DNA of 64,000 nt from Glycine soja (taxonomy: Eukaryota; Streptophyta; Magnoliopsida; Fabales; Fabaceae): the NCBI RefSeq assembly GCF_004193775.1, contig NC_041009.1, positions 47,857,534 through 47,921,533 on the forward strand, given 5' to 3'. Within the stretch, counting starts at the first letter, position 1; every line of letters begins with the position of its first letter. A program made the position numbers and the translations under genes. Below are positions 1 through 12,352 of the stretch, in pieces. Below the pieces are notes generated by a model that worked only from the letters and a program-made list of their open reading frames with translations, was not told where the DNA came from and did not search any database.

Positions 1-364
1 TGTGTCATTTTAATTTGAAAAGTAATAAATGAAAGGAGTAAAGAAAATAATTAGCTATAAATTGAATTCTATTTTACGTGAATCATGACCTATTCCTATT
101 ATATTTTAGGCAAAACATGTTAGATTGTGTCTATAACTTGCTATGATTAGGCAATGTCAGATCAAATTTCTCAGCTGGAAATTTATTAAACACCGGTAAT
201 TATTAAGAGCAAGTTGTTATCAAGATTCAAGCACTCATGAAGTTGCAGGTGCTTAAGTGCCAATCTTTAAAAATTTTGTGAAACTCGTGCGCATGTTTTC
301 ATATGAAATAGTGATAAAATGCATCTGGTATCCTGGGATTATTTATAGCACTTATTTAGTAAAG

Positions 365-638
365 TTAGGGATGACAATTCTTTCCACAACTTGTGATCTT
401 TGTGGGGACGGTCCAAATCGGAGCTCTGTGGACGGAGAAAAATTTCTCGTGGAGACGGGAATGGGAATGAAAAATCTCCCGCAACTAATTCAGGAACGAG
501 GATGGGGACTATGTTCCCCGTCCCCGTCGGGTTCCCATATATCCACGTATATAGAATTTTATTTATATATAATATGTATAACATAAATATAAGGGTTAAT
601 ATAGTATTTTACTAGTAAAAAAAATACAAAATAAAATT

Positions 639-689
<51 letters not shown>

Positions 690-1045
690 TCACAAGTGAC
701 AAAGACACACACACATTACCCAAACCCTAAAATGTTGCATCAAACATTTAGACTTCCTTCCTTGACTTCATTTTTCACCTTTGTTTCTTCTTCACTGTTT
801 CATCTTCGTTCCTTCTTCATTGTTCGTTTCACCGTTTCACCGTTTTACACTGTCTTCACCTTCTTCACCGTTCGTTTCACCTTAACCTAAAACGGGGTCC
901 TTGTAGGGAGTCGGGGCACGGGGACAGGACAATAAATACCCCCACAACGAGGAACGGGGAAGCGGATGGAGAGCAGGGTAAGGTTCGGGGACGGAGAGTG
1001 GGAGAGTACTCTCCGCCCCTGCCCCGCGCGGGTGTCATGCCTAAT
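365..1045. mobile_element. Non-autonomous DNA-transposon-like repeat with GC-rich ends
   Basis: The left end TTAGGGATGACA and the inverse of the right end, TTAGGCATGACA, match at 11 of 12 bases, so the block has terminal inverted repeats. It is flanked on both sides by TAAAG (360-364 and 1046-1050), a possible short target duplication. The outer parts are G/C-rich (many GGGGACGGG-like words) while the middle holds an (AT)n tract at 642-681; this contrasts with the AT-rich surroundings. No transposase reading frame is visible; the short open frames across it are low-complexity artefacts. The superfamily is not determined. Confidence 0.5.
642..681. repeat. (AT)n microsatellite
   Basis: About 20 uninterrupted AT units inside the GC-ended repeat. 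Confidence 0.95.
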
Positions 1046-1050
1046 TAAAG

Positions 1051-3200
1051 TTTATAAAATTTTGGGGGTTAAAATGTTAATTATTTAAATTATAAAAAGT
1101 AGAAATAGGTGATGTTTTTTATTGAAACTCAATTAAGCATATTAAAAAGTAAAAAATAAATAAAGAGTGAATATTTATACAGCAGAATAACTTTATATTA
1201 TCCTTCAATTACAAAATATAATTGATATACTTTTTTAAAATAATTATTATGAAACTTAACAAATTTATCACGCATAATAAATTATGATAAATGTCAATAT
1301 AAAATTATTTTACATTACTACATAATCTATTTTCTCAAAAATAAAAGTAAGTTGTTGAAATAGAGATGATTTTATATTATTATTATTAATATTCTTAATC
1401 AATTAATGTGTAAATTATTTAGTTAAAAAAATTATGCTTATATTTCATCTTAATTTTTTTATTTTGGTTTTTACATGAGAATTCGACATTTTAGTTACAA
1501 TATTAAAAACATACATGGGTTGATCTTCATCATTTTCCATTTATAAAGATGAAATGTTTATCTCACTTGATTGTAGGACCAATTCGACATATATCTGTTA
1601 GCTTGATAAATATCAAATGTTATGTGATTATACATGTGGGGGAATGATAAGAGTCAAATCATAAATGTTTTCTCCATAAAAAAAAATTAAGTAAAAGATA
1701 ACTAGTTTATGAGCCTAGTTTTTCATTTAAGATTTTATCCTCTTTTAAGACTATCCTCTCTCTTTTTTCTAACATTGAATATCATCTTTTTAGATTTTAT
1801 TGCTAAATTAAAATAGAGAACAAAAAAGTTTTTAACTCACATGTAAAAAGTAAAACTTATTATATGGATTGTGATTAGATGACTCTATAAAATTTTTATA
1901 CTATCTGATCATATATATTAAACTCATTGTAATAATATATGTGACCTAATTTATAAGAACATCTTTAGTAAAAGAATTTATTTTAAATTCTTGAATTATT
2001 TTTGTAAGTCCTATAATACCACATAGAATGCAAGATTTTTTGTCATTTTTTGCTATAGTTGTATTGGTTCTTCCATTTTACTTCACAAAAAAAAATAATC
2101 TCTCTTTTCTCTTAAATGGCGTTACAAATAACATTTTTTGAAAAAAAAAATAAAGTTCTTGAGAGTTCTTCTAAAATCCAACCTCCGACATGAAGAAATC
2201 TTAAGCAAGAATAATAACATATCTAGTTAAGGATTCTTGAACTCAAGGTAATCTAACTTATTAAAGATGTTCTTATATCAGTTGAATTTGTGGGAGATAG
2301 AATACTAAGTTCGATTTGTGATTAACATGAAGAGTGACAAACTTTAAGTATGAATAATTGTTAAGCCAACAATTAATTTCATAACCAGTCTAAATAATCA
2401 AAATTTACATAAATATCTGAAGGTTCGATTAATGAGACAAAAATCATAATCAAATAGGTATAAAAAAAAATAAAAACAATAATACATGACATTATTTTTT
2501 TGGTGTGCCTTAAGACCATTACCAAGGAGTTAGTTTTTTTTTATATAGATACTAAGTAGTCCGATATCCAAGTTCCATTCCCATGGATAAAACACACACT
2601 AAAAACTAATTGTTTTTTAAGAATAAAAATTATATAAGTGAGTTTTGCCTCTCCTAATTTCTTCACATGTTCAAAAATCAAACCCTTAAAAATATAATTA
2701 AAAAAATATATCTATTTACATGTGACATTTTAATTTGAGAACTTAATGAAAAAAATACGAAGAACTTAATCTAAACTTTATTCCTACATAATCTCATAAA
2801 TACTTCATAGTCAATATTTTGCTTTAAAAATTAGTCCATTAGTACATAATCAATTGTCTTTCCACCCGTTATTATTTGTTCTCATTGATCATGTACAACA
2901 TTCTTGTGGCCAAGACATTCTCATTTTTATGTACATACTACACCGGCCGGCTTAGAAGTTATAGGAAGACCGTGACACCTTTGTGAGAGAAAATAAAAAC
3001 GATTGGTTTTCGAAAAAATAACTCCAACAAGGCAACATTAAACATTCACCTAGTTTTCTTGAAATGGTAGCACGTATGCACCAAAACAACTCGCCTAGAA
3101 ATAGTAGTACAATTGGTTGAATAAATTCTCTTGAAATTGGAACATAGGCAAATTAAGATCATGGGCAACACACCCACTAAACCAAACTATAGGCTTTCAC
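1051..3200. other. AT-rich intergenic region upstream of the P450 gene
   Basis: No open frame with recognisable protein similarity, no RNA gene and no clear transposon end was seen. The part nearest the gene (about 2900-3200) presumably holds promoter elements, but none could be named. Confidence 0.6.
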
Positions 3201-3214
3201 TAGCAGTTTAGTAT

Positions 3215-3222
3215 TATATAAA
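3215..3222 (+). promoter_or_regulatory. Putative TATA box of the CYP735A-like gene
   Basis: TATATAAA lies about 170 bases before the ATG at 3391. It fits a plant TATA box, with a 5' leader of roughly 140 bases that would contain the (AT)n tract at 3251-3295. No transcript evidence is available. Confidence 0.5.
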
Positions 3223-3247
3223 ATGGAAGCGATCATCATCAAATTCC

Positions 3248-3250
<3 letters not shown>

Positions 3251-3295
<45 letters not shown>
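3251..3295. repeat. (AT)n microsatellite in the presumed 5' leader
   Basis: About 22 AT units between the TATA box and the start codon of the P450 gene. If transcribed, it places an unstable AU repeat in the leader. Confidence 0.9.
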
Positions 3296-3298
<3 letters not shown>

Positions 3299-3390
3299 GA
3301 GTCACGCATCAAATTCCCATCACAAGCATCTTATTACTTACACAATAGCTTAGCCACCCTCGATCACTAGCTAGTTCTGATTTCTCTAAT

Positions 3391-6300
3391 ATGACTATGG
3401 TGGTCCTCACACCCCTTTTGGCCATAGTCGGTATTATTCTCCTACTTAAACTCGTCTATGACAACCTCTCATGTTACTGGCTCACACCACTACGCATAAA
3501 AAAGATGATGGATATGCAAGGTGTCCGTGGCCCTAAACCTTGTTTCTTCACAGGCAACATCCTAGACATGGCTTCCCTTGTCTCCAAAGCAACCTCCCAA
3601 GACATGAAAACCATAAGCCATGACATTGTTGGCCGTCTTCTCCCACATTTTCTACTTTGGTCTGGCCAATTTGGTATGTAGTGCATAAATTATATATTTA
3701 TATATGTGTGTACAAATTAATCAAACTTATACAACAATATGATCTCTATAATTTTATTTTGATGAAGTTAATTTTGACTGTGGCAGGAAAGAGGTTTCTA
3801 TATTGGAATGGTTCAGAACCAAGGTTGTGTCTCACCGAGACTAAATTGATCAAAGAGTTCCTTTCAAAACACAGCACGGTATCTGGGAAATCCTGGCAGC
3901 AAAGACAAGGTTCCAAGAATTTCATTGGGGAAGGATTGTTGATGGCAAATGGAGAAGATTGGTACCACCAACGTCACATCGTTGCCCCAGCATTCATGGG
4001 AGACAGACTTAAGGTATTTGATACTCTTATTACTAAATTTGTTACTGTTTTGGAGTCTCCCCTTTTTTTATAAATTTGGGTGGTTTAACAAACGGTTGGT
4101 TGGTGTTAAAAATCTCTTTTAGAGCTATGCTGGGCACATGGTGGAATGCACTAAGGAGATGCTCCAATCAATGAAAATTGCGTTGGAGAGTGGCCAGACT
4201 GAGGTGGAGATTGGTCACTACATGACTAAACTCACTGCGGATATTATCTCTAGGACTGAGTTTGGTACCAGCTACCAGAAAGGGAAGAAAATATTCCACC
4301 TCCTCACGCTGCTGCAGACTCGTTGTGCTCAAGCAAGTCGTCATCTTTGCATCCCTGGAAGCAGGTTTCTTAGTTTTCAAAACTCTTTGTATTTTCCTTT
4401 TTTAAATTTCTGTGATTCCTCGTGTGTGTAGTTCCAGATTCACGTTCAAATATCACCTCACAACATGACTTTAAGTAAATATTCACATATTTGATTCCAA
4501 GTTCAAATTGATTGAACTATAATAACTTTTTGCTTTGGACCACTAATTCCCTTTTAGAATAAAAACATCCGCACCACTTCAAAATCAATTTTGCTAAATG
4601 AATGTTTATTTCTGTGCATGATGATAAACCTGTCAGTGTTTTAACCTGAGTGGATTCCTTGCTTTTTTTTATCCGGAAGCATGTTAATAATCACATTTTT
4701 AATATCTCTTATTCCACCATGGTTTGCATTATAGTTGTGTCGGTCTTATTCCATCTTAGTTGTTTTTATCTCCAAGCATTTTTGTCTGTCCTTGTCCCCC
4801 TCCCTTTTTTTTAATTGATGTCAATATCAATGTGTTTGCACAGGTTTTTTCCAAGCAAGTATAACAGAGAGATAAAGTCATTGAAGATGGAGGTGGAGAC
4901 TCTGCTGATGGAGATCATACAAAGCAGAAAAGACTGTGTGGAGATTGGAAGGAGCAATTCTTATGGGAATGATTTGCTGGGGATGCTCCTGAATGAGATG
5001 CAGAAGAAAAAAGGGAATGGAAACAATAACAACAGCAGCATCAATCTGCAGCTAGTGATGGATCAATGCAAAACATTTTTCTTTGCAGGACATGAAACCA
5101 CTGCACTTTTACTCACTTGGACAGTTATGTTACTAGCCAGCAACAAATCTTGGCAAGACAAAGTCAGAGCTGAGGTTACAAATGTCTGCGATGGGGGAAT
5201 TCCCTCTCTGGATCAACTCTCCAAGCTCACTCTTGTAAGTAACCAAAATCACTTTTGTGTTGCAATAATTTAATTAATTAGGGATCTTAAAAATTCATTT
5301 TTCAAACATTATCAACCCTTATAATTATGTCCCATCATCACTTTACTAACATAGAATTTAAAACAAACAAATTTAATATATTATAGACTCAAAACAATTT
5401 TTTTATTAAGAATTTAAAATAAAATTTAATAATTTATCAAAGGACGTTAAACATATTTAAATTATTAATTAATAAATAATTTTCTCTCATTGTGTTTAAA
5501 GTTTAAACCATCTCCCTCTGTGAAGGTTGGAAAATCTTTTTTTGATTTCACAAAGAGAGAGAGAGAGGGTTATTTTAGGCTAGTTTTAGGGGATCAGTGG
5601 GAAGCGGCAGGTTGGTCAAATTTGTATCTTAAACAAAATTTATTTTTTTTATTTTATTGTAATTTTATAAAAATTTTACTTTTAGAGGTGTCAAGTATTA
5701 CTTTTTATAGAGCCTACACGATAGTTGCTTTTAAAACCCAGCATGAGCCAGTTTTAGGAAAACTTTAATTGGGTGGTCCATAGAATTTAATAAAATATAA
5801 TATATATATATATATATATATATAGGTATTTACAGTTATTCATTAATAAATAGGGTTATATAAGTTTAGCCTGTAGTTTCTTGGCCAAAAGGCTAATTAA
5901 TCTAAACATCTTAGGCTTTTTTTTTACATTAGGCTTTAAGTTATTATTAGCACGACGATCAGAAAGGACAGCTAAGAAATATTTTAATCTAACCCAAATA
6001 TTTGTGTATAAAGAAACAAACAAAAAATAATTTATCTAACGATCATCTTTGCACCCGTGCGCCGGTAGTTGGTGTTATTTTAAAGAATATTTATAATGGT
6101 TATCTTTCTTTTTAGAGTGTCCAAGGGAGCAAAAGTTTAAAGCTATTCATTCATTTTCTGAATAACGATACGGCAATACTTTTTTGAGGAAAAAAAATCA
6201 TACTCAGAATTTCAATCTTTGTGACTTTTGCATTTGTATTTTTCTTCAAAAGAGACAAAGGAGAAAAAGAGAGAGAGAGAGAGAGAAAATAAGTTGACCC

Positions 6301-6993
6301 TACTCAACTCAATGGCAAGGTTCATGGCTACCCACTTGGAAAATTTAAGAAATTTTCTTCGATTGATAGATAGCTCGGAAGACTAACTAGAATATTCATG
6401 TGTACCATAGAATGCAGTAGTAATTATTATATTTAAATGCTAGATTTTCCTAAAGATGGTCAAAGATTCAGCATTAATTTTCACAAGGAATATAGTTCAA
6501 GCTGCAGCATTTGATTTGGCTTCCGTGGCCAACACAATAATCAACTAACCAAAGTTGTTATTTGATATTTCAGTTGCATATGGTGATCAACGAATCAATG
6601 AGGTTGTATCCCCCAGCATCTGTGCTCCCTAGAATGGTGTTTGAAGACATAGTGCTAGGTGACCTTTATATCCCTAAGGGCTTATCAATTTGGATCCCTG
6701 TGCTGGCTATTCATCATAGTGAAAAACTATGGGGTAAAGATGCAAATGAGTTTAACCCAGAGAGATTTACTTCAAAGTCATTTGTTCCTGGCCGTTTTTT
6801 ACCATTTGCTTCTGGCCCTAGAAATTGTGTTGGACAAGCATTTGCCTTAATGGAAGCTAAGATTATATTAGCCATGTTGATTTCTCGGTTTAGCTTCACT
6901 ATTTCTGAAAATTACCGTCATGCCCCTGTGGTTGTCCTCACAATTAAGCCCAAATATGGGGTTCAAGTTTGTTTGAAGCCCTTGGAGCCATGA
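3391..6993 (+). CDS. CYP735A: Cytokinin trans-hydroxylase, CYP735A-type cytochrome P450
   Basis: CYP735A enzymes sit on the ER membrane and hydroxylate the side chain of isopentenyladenine nucleotides, the step giving trans-zeatin-type cytokinins. Five exons join in frame: 3391-3673, 3787-4013, 4123-4364, 4844-5234 and 6574-6993, all with GT-AG introns, giving 520 residues, the usual length for the family. A hydrophobic N-terminal anchor (about residues 3-22) is followed by a basic/proline region. Visible P450 motifs are the I-helix AGHETT (332-337), the K-helix E388-S-M-R391, the FNPERF segment, and the haem loop FASGPRNCVG with ligand Cys466. No stop or frameshift interrupts it, so it looks functional. 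Intron 4 is long (1339 bases) and carries (AT)n and (GA)n tracts. Assignment to the CYP72 clan is firm; CYP735A rather than a related CYP714/CYP709 enzyme rests on overall sequence recall. Confidence 0.88.
5796..5824. repeat. (AT)n microsatellite in intron 4 of the P450 gene
   Basis: About 14 AT units. Short (GA)n tracts lie in the same intron near 5551-5566 and 6269-6285. Confidence 0.85.
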
Positions 6994-7950
6994 AGGATCG
7001 TCGATTGTGGAGAGTATTGAGAGTTGAAAGGGAGTTTTTGTCTTTTATGATGCGGATATATATGGTCATCTTGATCTTGATGAGCATTCTTGTAATTTTT
7101 TATTTCATTTTCTACTTTTTTTTTTACAACGATCGGGAGATAGAGAGATGAAATAATGATTGCAAGGATTAGGATATGTAAATTAAAAACTTGAATGAAA
7201 GCACACGTATTTATCCCTTCATGATGCACAAATTGAGTAAGTAGCTCAAAACCTCATACTCACATATGTAAGACGAGAGAGAGAAATTGGAGGAGCTGTT
7301 TAGATAAGTTTCCAAGCAATTATTACTGCTTAGCACGTGAATTAATTAGAATGAAGGAAGTAATTTTAACTTAATTAGTAATTTTGAATTTTAGTTTTAA
7401 TTATATTGTTTTGTTAAATATTTGAAATGAAAAACTTTTTGATAACTCATATTAGTTCTATATTTAAGGTTATCTCTAAGAAAAAAATCTAAACAAATGG
7501 CCATAATGATTAAAAACGACCCAAATAGAATGTGATGGGTACAAACGGCTTTTCCCTTTTTAGCTTAGATGCTCCATAACACTTGAGAATAATTCTTTAG
7601 TTTTGTTTCTCTCTCTATTGAGATGATTTTAATTAAGTGCTCTAACTTTGCTGAATGAAAAAATAAGGCAACTTGTTGTGTGTGACAGAAACTAAGGTAG
7701 GGTCCGTATCTCCATTTTGGAGTTAAAGGGAGTTGTTTTCTCAGCCACCTTATCATCTGATTCCACCAGTCCTCGATTCTGCTTCTTCCACTAGTTGGTT
7801 TTTATCATTCTTTTATTGCGACCATCATTTCTTTCTGAACGCTGTTCGACATCTAATAAATTGTGGACAAATTTTATAGGAGTATTTTTTTTTTATGTGG
7901 ATTTTATAGGAGTATGTAGGAAGCATGCAAAAACGTTTTATTTAGGTTTA
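6994..7950. other. 3' flank of the P450 gene
   Basis: Presumed 3' UTR followed by AT-rich spacer. No coding signal or repeat boundary was seen before the LTR element at 7956. Confidence 0.5.
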
Positions 7951-7955
7951 ACTTT

Positions 7956-8188
7956 TATTAGGAATGAAAGAAATGAAAGATAGATGAAAAGTAGTTTTAG
8001 GATTCATTTAATTCATTCATTCATCAAAGTATTACAAAATTGATATATTTATACAAAGATAGAAAATAACTAATTTGACTAACCAACACTAACTTACTCA
8101 AATAACTTCTAGTAACTATAACTTGAGTAACCAACTAATTTACTCAAATAACTTCTAATAACTAACTAAATTAATTTTATGTCTAATA
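7956..8188 (-). repeat. LTR (3' LTR in element orientation)
   Basis: It is nearly identical to 9230-9462, with TATTAG...CTAATA ends instead of the usual TG...CA, and is flanked outside by ACTTT. Confidence 0.92.
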
Positions 8189-8595
8189 CCCCCCGCAAGC
8201 TGGAATGTGTTGAAAAACACTTCTAACTTGGAGAATACAATACATCAACCTTAAAGAAGAAAGAGAAAAGAAAAGAAAAAGAATCTGAAAACATGAAATA
8301 TAACGAAACATGTCGAAAATACATTGGTCAAAATAAAAACTTCGAGAAATCTTCGACCAACTTCGACTGCTTCCAAGAGTCCAAAGCAAGCATCAAAGCT
8401 TGTTGGCAAAAACTATGGTAACGAAGGACAAGACATTGTAACCGACACGCTCAAAGAGGTACCACAATGCGGTGGCATAAACGAGTACTGCAATCGCTCC
8501 ACTCCAATTCATCCACAACACCACATCAACAGAGAACATGATGAAAGGATGAGAAACTAAGGTAATGCCAAGATTGTCAGAAGAATGAAGGGGTT

Positions 8596-9071
8596 AGAAT
8601 CATCAATGGCAGTCATGGCCATGAGAGAAAAAAAGAAAAGAATCAACCAAACATCTGAAAGGTTCCCTTAAAAAATGATTCATAAGGGGGAAGTCTATTC
8701 AGTTATATAAGAACTTAATCATCAATGACATTCATGGCCATGAGAGAAAAAAAAAACCAACCAGACATCTGAAAGGTCCTCTTAAAAAAAACGATGCATA
8801 AGGGGGTGGCCTACCCAGTTATATAAGAACTTAATCATCAATGGCATCTATGGCCATGAGAGAAAAAAAAGAATCAACCAAGCATCCGAAAGGTCCCCTT
8901 AAAAAAAACGATGCATAAGGGGTGGCCTACCCAGTTATATAAGAACTTAATCATCAATGGCATCCGTGGCCATGAGAGAAAAAAAAAAGGACCAACTAGG
9001 CATCCAAAAGGTCCCCTTAAAAAACGATTCATAAGGAGGTGGTCTACCAGTTATATAAGAACTTAATCATC
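8596..9071. repeat. Four tandem 116-bp repeats inside the LTR element
   Basis: Units begin near 8596, 8712, 8828 and 8944, followed by a short partial unit at 9060-9071. Each contains ATCATCAATGGCAT-like, GGCCATGAGAGAAAAAA-like and CAGTTATATAAG segments. Copies differ by point changes and small indels. No coding potential is evident. Confidence 0.9.
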
Positions 9072-9218
9072 CTCGTGAACCAACCGATGTAGGACTCGCA
9101 ACACGCTCCCTCGAGTCAGGGCTCGGTGCCACAAAACGAGGGCTAGCAGCACTATCCACACCACCGGGCAAAGCCATAAATAGCTTCAATAGGAAGCAAT
9201 AGAAACGAAAGCAAAAAC

Positions 9219-9229
9219 CTCTGATACCA
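9219..9229 (-). promoter_or_regulatory. Primer-binding site for initiator tRNA-Met
   Basis: The minus strand reads TGGTATCAGAG directly next to the LTR at 9230. This is the standard plant copia/TRIM priming sequence and fixes the orientation of the element. Confidence 0.9.
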
Positions 9230-9462
9230 TATTAGGAATGAAAGAAATGAAAGATAGATGAAAAGTAGTTTTAGGATTCATTCAATTCATTCATTCATCA
9301 AAGTATTACAAAATTGATGTATTTATACAAAGATAGAAAATAACTAACTTGAGTAACCAACACTAACTTACTCAAATAAATTCTAGTAACTATAACTTGA
9401 GTAGCCAACTAATTTACTCAAATAACTTCTAATAACTAACTAAATTAATTTTATGTCTAATA
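9230..9462 (-). repeat. LTR (5' LTR in element orientation)
   Basis: It is the partner of 7956-8188, with about six substitutions in 233 bases. The outer flank ACTTT (9463-9467) repeats the other side. Confidence 0.92.
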
Positions 9463-9984
9463 ACTTTTTAGATTCAATTTTATTGTCTTCGTACGTGGCA
9501 AATGATTCATGTAGTTGATTAAGACTTGATCGAGGTTGAGTTAACACTTACCGGTTGTCAAGTCTCACCTTGAGACTGGAACTGTGAATAGACCGTTAAG
9601 ACAAGCCCACTTAGCCCAACAAGATGTTCTAAAATACTAGTAAGTTGTACAGTAACTACTAATCTTTTCTGCCATTATTTTGAAATAATTATCAATCAAA
9701 TAAAAGTACATTAATCAATTTATTATTTGTTATCATTGGTTCAAGTCCTTAATTTATATACGCACGAATAAAATAAATTTATCAAATGGTTCTTCTTTTT
9801 GTCCATCAGAATATGTTTGCATAATAATGAGTTTTGATTCACTTTATGATATTCTCGACATAAAATAAGATGACTAAAATAAACTTGTTGCTAAGTCTTC
9901 TTGCGATAAAAATGATACAAAAATAATTATAACAAGTCTCATTATTACTTTTAAGAAAAAAGTTAGATAAAGTTTCTTAAGTTG

Positions 9985-10290
9985 TGATATAATTATAAAT
10001 AATTGTATTTCTCTATCTAAGAGAAGAAAAATCTATCTCACATGTTTGAGAGTATATTTTTTAATCATATATATTCTTTTCACTCATTTCCTCTTTCTTT
10101 TTTTCTTATTCTGAAAATGAGAAGATTAAAAATTATTTATATTTTTTAATAGTATATATTCTTTTCACTCATTTCCTCTTTCTTTTTTTTCTTATTCTGA
10201 AAATGTGAAGATTAAAAATTGTTTTGGGCTACCTACGGTGTTTTCTTTCTCTTCTTTTCAATCAGAAAGGAGAATTGGTATCATGGACTG
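9985..10290 (+). repeat. Left arm of a large inverted repeat, with internal tandem duplication
   Basis: The segment holding CTCACATGTTTGAG, TATTCTTTT, CTCATTTCC, CTGAAAATGAGAAGATTAAAA and TTTCAATCAGAAA is found in inverted order and orientation at about 12130-12352. Within this arm a unit of about 86 bp is tandemly duplicated (starts near 10054 and 10140), while the right arm has one copy. Confidence 0.75.
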
Positions 10291-10736
10291 TATGCGATCA
10301 CAAGATTAACCACAACACTTTTAAAAAAAAAAATTAAATTCTTTTGATTGGCAAAAGAATTCATTAATTTAAGAGAGGATATGGGTACCAGTTGTGCAAG
10401 ATACAAGGTGAAATAGATATCAAACTCTCCATACACGAATACATATATGTAACTTGTGGCCTATGTTCCACATTTTCCTCCACTGTGTATATATGAATTA
10501 ATTACGTACTAAGGATGTAGTGACAAAATATATTACTCCTACACCATCAAGAATCACCCCTATGATAAAAAGAAACACCCAAGCCGATCGCAATAATTTT
10601 GTACGTAATTCGATATCACAAATTAAAATGTAAATAATTCTCTGCTTTCGCATAATATATAAGCTCGATAATGTAGCAAACTCTAAATAGTTGTATCTCT
10701 TCTTAGTTTTCAATTATTTCATTTCATATTACTATT

Positions 10737-11170
10737 GTGTACTGCCTTGCGATATGTAAAATGCCATACTTTAACATTAACAGTAATACAAAAACCACGG
10801 GTACCTTTGATTTATTGCATGCTGATATATTGGGACTTTGTTCAATTCCTTCACTTCTTAAGCATGGATATTTTTTAACCTTAGTAGATAGTCATAGCAA
10901 ACACACACTTAATTGGATAATTGTGATAAAATCCAAAAATGAAACTAGATAACATCTTATCAAATTTATTTCATTCATTGAACCTCAATATAACACCAAA
11001 CACTAAAGTGTTTGACAAGTGATAATGACAATGAATTTAACGTGCCTAAATTTTACAGGGACTTTACACCAAAGGTTAGTGTTGAGAGTCTTCAACAGAA
11101 TGTCATTCTTGAGAGAAATTAAAACATCAACATATATTGAATGTATCCTTCTACTTTAACGGTCTTAATT
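10737..11170 (+). mobile_element. Ty1/copia integrase relic
   Basis: The frame at 10737-10952 reads like the copia integrase entry region: a cysteine-bearing pre-segment, then FDLLHADILG, HGYFLTLVDSHSKHT and KSKNETR, matching the typical FDLIHVDIWG...YFLTIVDDYSR...KSET pattern with the first catalytic Asp retained. After a stop, other frames continue with TSDNDNEF (second Asp region) and SVESLQQN, then decay. Gag, protease, reverse transcriptase and LTRs were not found nearby. It lies between the inverted repeats at 9985 and 12130. Confidence 0.8.
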
Positions 11171-12129
11171 AGAGATTGGTATCCACCAATCTTTTTCCAA
11201 TTTCAAAATATATTAATATGAACTTGTTTAATTTTAGAATCACAAGATGTGTTCGTACTTTTTTAATGCGGTATCAATGCCCGACCAGGCATTTTTATTC
11301 TTAATTACCACGAGGCATTTTTTTGTACATTTCGACTCCAATACCACAAGTGACCCATGTCTTTTTATTACGATCATTTTTAAACTAATTTTTAAAGGCG
11401 ACATAAATCTTTTTTAAAATAATAAGAGTCCTTCTTTGCAAATATTTTAAACATACTCAAATGTACGTTCCACTTTGACTTACTGTGGTGGTTATTTAAG
11501 TTGGAGCTTTCTCAGTCAAACCTTTTTTTCTTGGTCGTTAACTCTGTCAAACTTTTAAATGCTACGGTTATATATATGTGGAACATATTTGAACAAAATG
11601 TCTTCAAGGCAAAAGAGAATGATTCGACAGTCAAATAATCTTAATGAAAATTTACAAAAAAAATTGATCAAATGCATCGTGATATTTCCGCATTCTATTT
11701 ATATAATTAATGATATAAGGTACAGTACAATTTATTCCATAAAAAATAATGTGCAAGAACTATTTCTCCCCCATTAATATATATATATTCTTTGACTGAT
11801 GCAGGCGAAAATCCCAGCAAAATCCCACTAACCAATCTGCTAGAGTTGCAAGATTATGATTAAAAGATTGATGATCTTCTTTTAGTTTCGGGCACATTTA
11901 GGGCAATATCTTGCATTAGTTAGTGTTGTAAAATCAGTAAAGTGATTGATTATGCTTTAATAATTGTACGCATGATGATACATAGGTGAATGATGATTAC
12001 GTGAATGATAATCTTCATGATGCTGCGTGCCACTGGGATATAGGCCACCTTTTAGGCTTCCTGTGAGCCATCAACACTGATTTTCATAATTAGAAACTCT
12101 AAACTACCGTTTAGAAGGAGAGGTCAAGG
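11171..12129. other. AT-rich spacer between the integrase relic and the right inverted repeat
   Basis: No coding similarity was recognised. A short open frame at 11559-11777 lacks any family resemblance. Confidence 0.5.
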
Positions 12130-12352
12130 ACAAAAAAAAAACGGTTTCTGATGTCTCTTTTCTGATTGGAAAGAAGGGAAAGAAAACATGTAACTCAACA
12201 AATTTTAATCTTCTCATTTTCAGAAGAAAAAAAGAACAGAGGGGAAATGAGCAAAAAGAATATACAATTCAAAATTATATACTCAAACATGTGAGGGGGA
12301 TTTTTATTATATTATACAGAGAAATATTTTTTTATAAATTATATCAGTCGAT
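12130..12352 (-). repeat. Right arm of the large inverted repeat
   Basis: Its reverse complement matches 9985-10290 over most of its length, with many substitutions, so the duplication is old. It is a single-unit version of the left arm. Confidence 0.75.

Larger units (their letters stand above)
7956..9462 (-). mobile_element. Non-autonomous LTR retrotransposon (TRIM/SMART-like), complete
   Basis: Two 233-bp direct repeats (7956-8188 and 9230-9462) differ at about six positions. Both begin TATTAG and end CTAATA, and the element is bounded by the 5-bp direct repeat ACTTT (7951-7955 and 9463-9467). On the minus strand the primer-binding site TGGTATCAGAG (9219-9229), complementary to initiator tRNA-Met, touches the 5' LTR, and a G-run polypurine tract (about 8189-8197) touches the 3' LTR, so the element is oriented on the minus strand. 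The interior of about 1040 bases has no gag or pol coding capacity and is largely four 116-bp tandem repeats. It must be mobilised in trans. About 2.6% LTR divergence suggests insertion within roughly the last million years, if a typical plant LTR substitution rate applies. Confidence 0.92.

Noticed and set aside
8324..8560. 78-codon open frame inside the LTR element
   Set aside because: Does not resemble gag or pol and lies antisense to the element; considered fortuitous.
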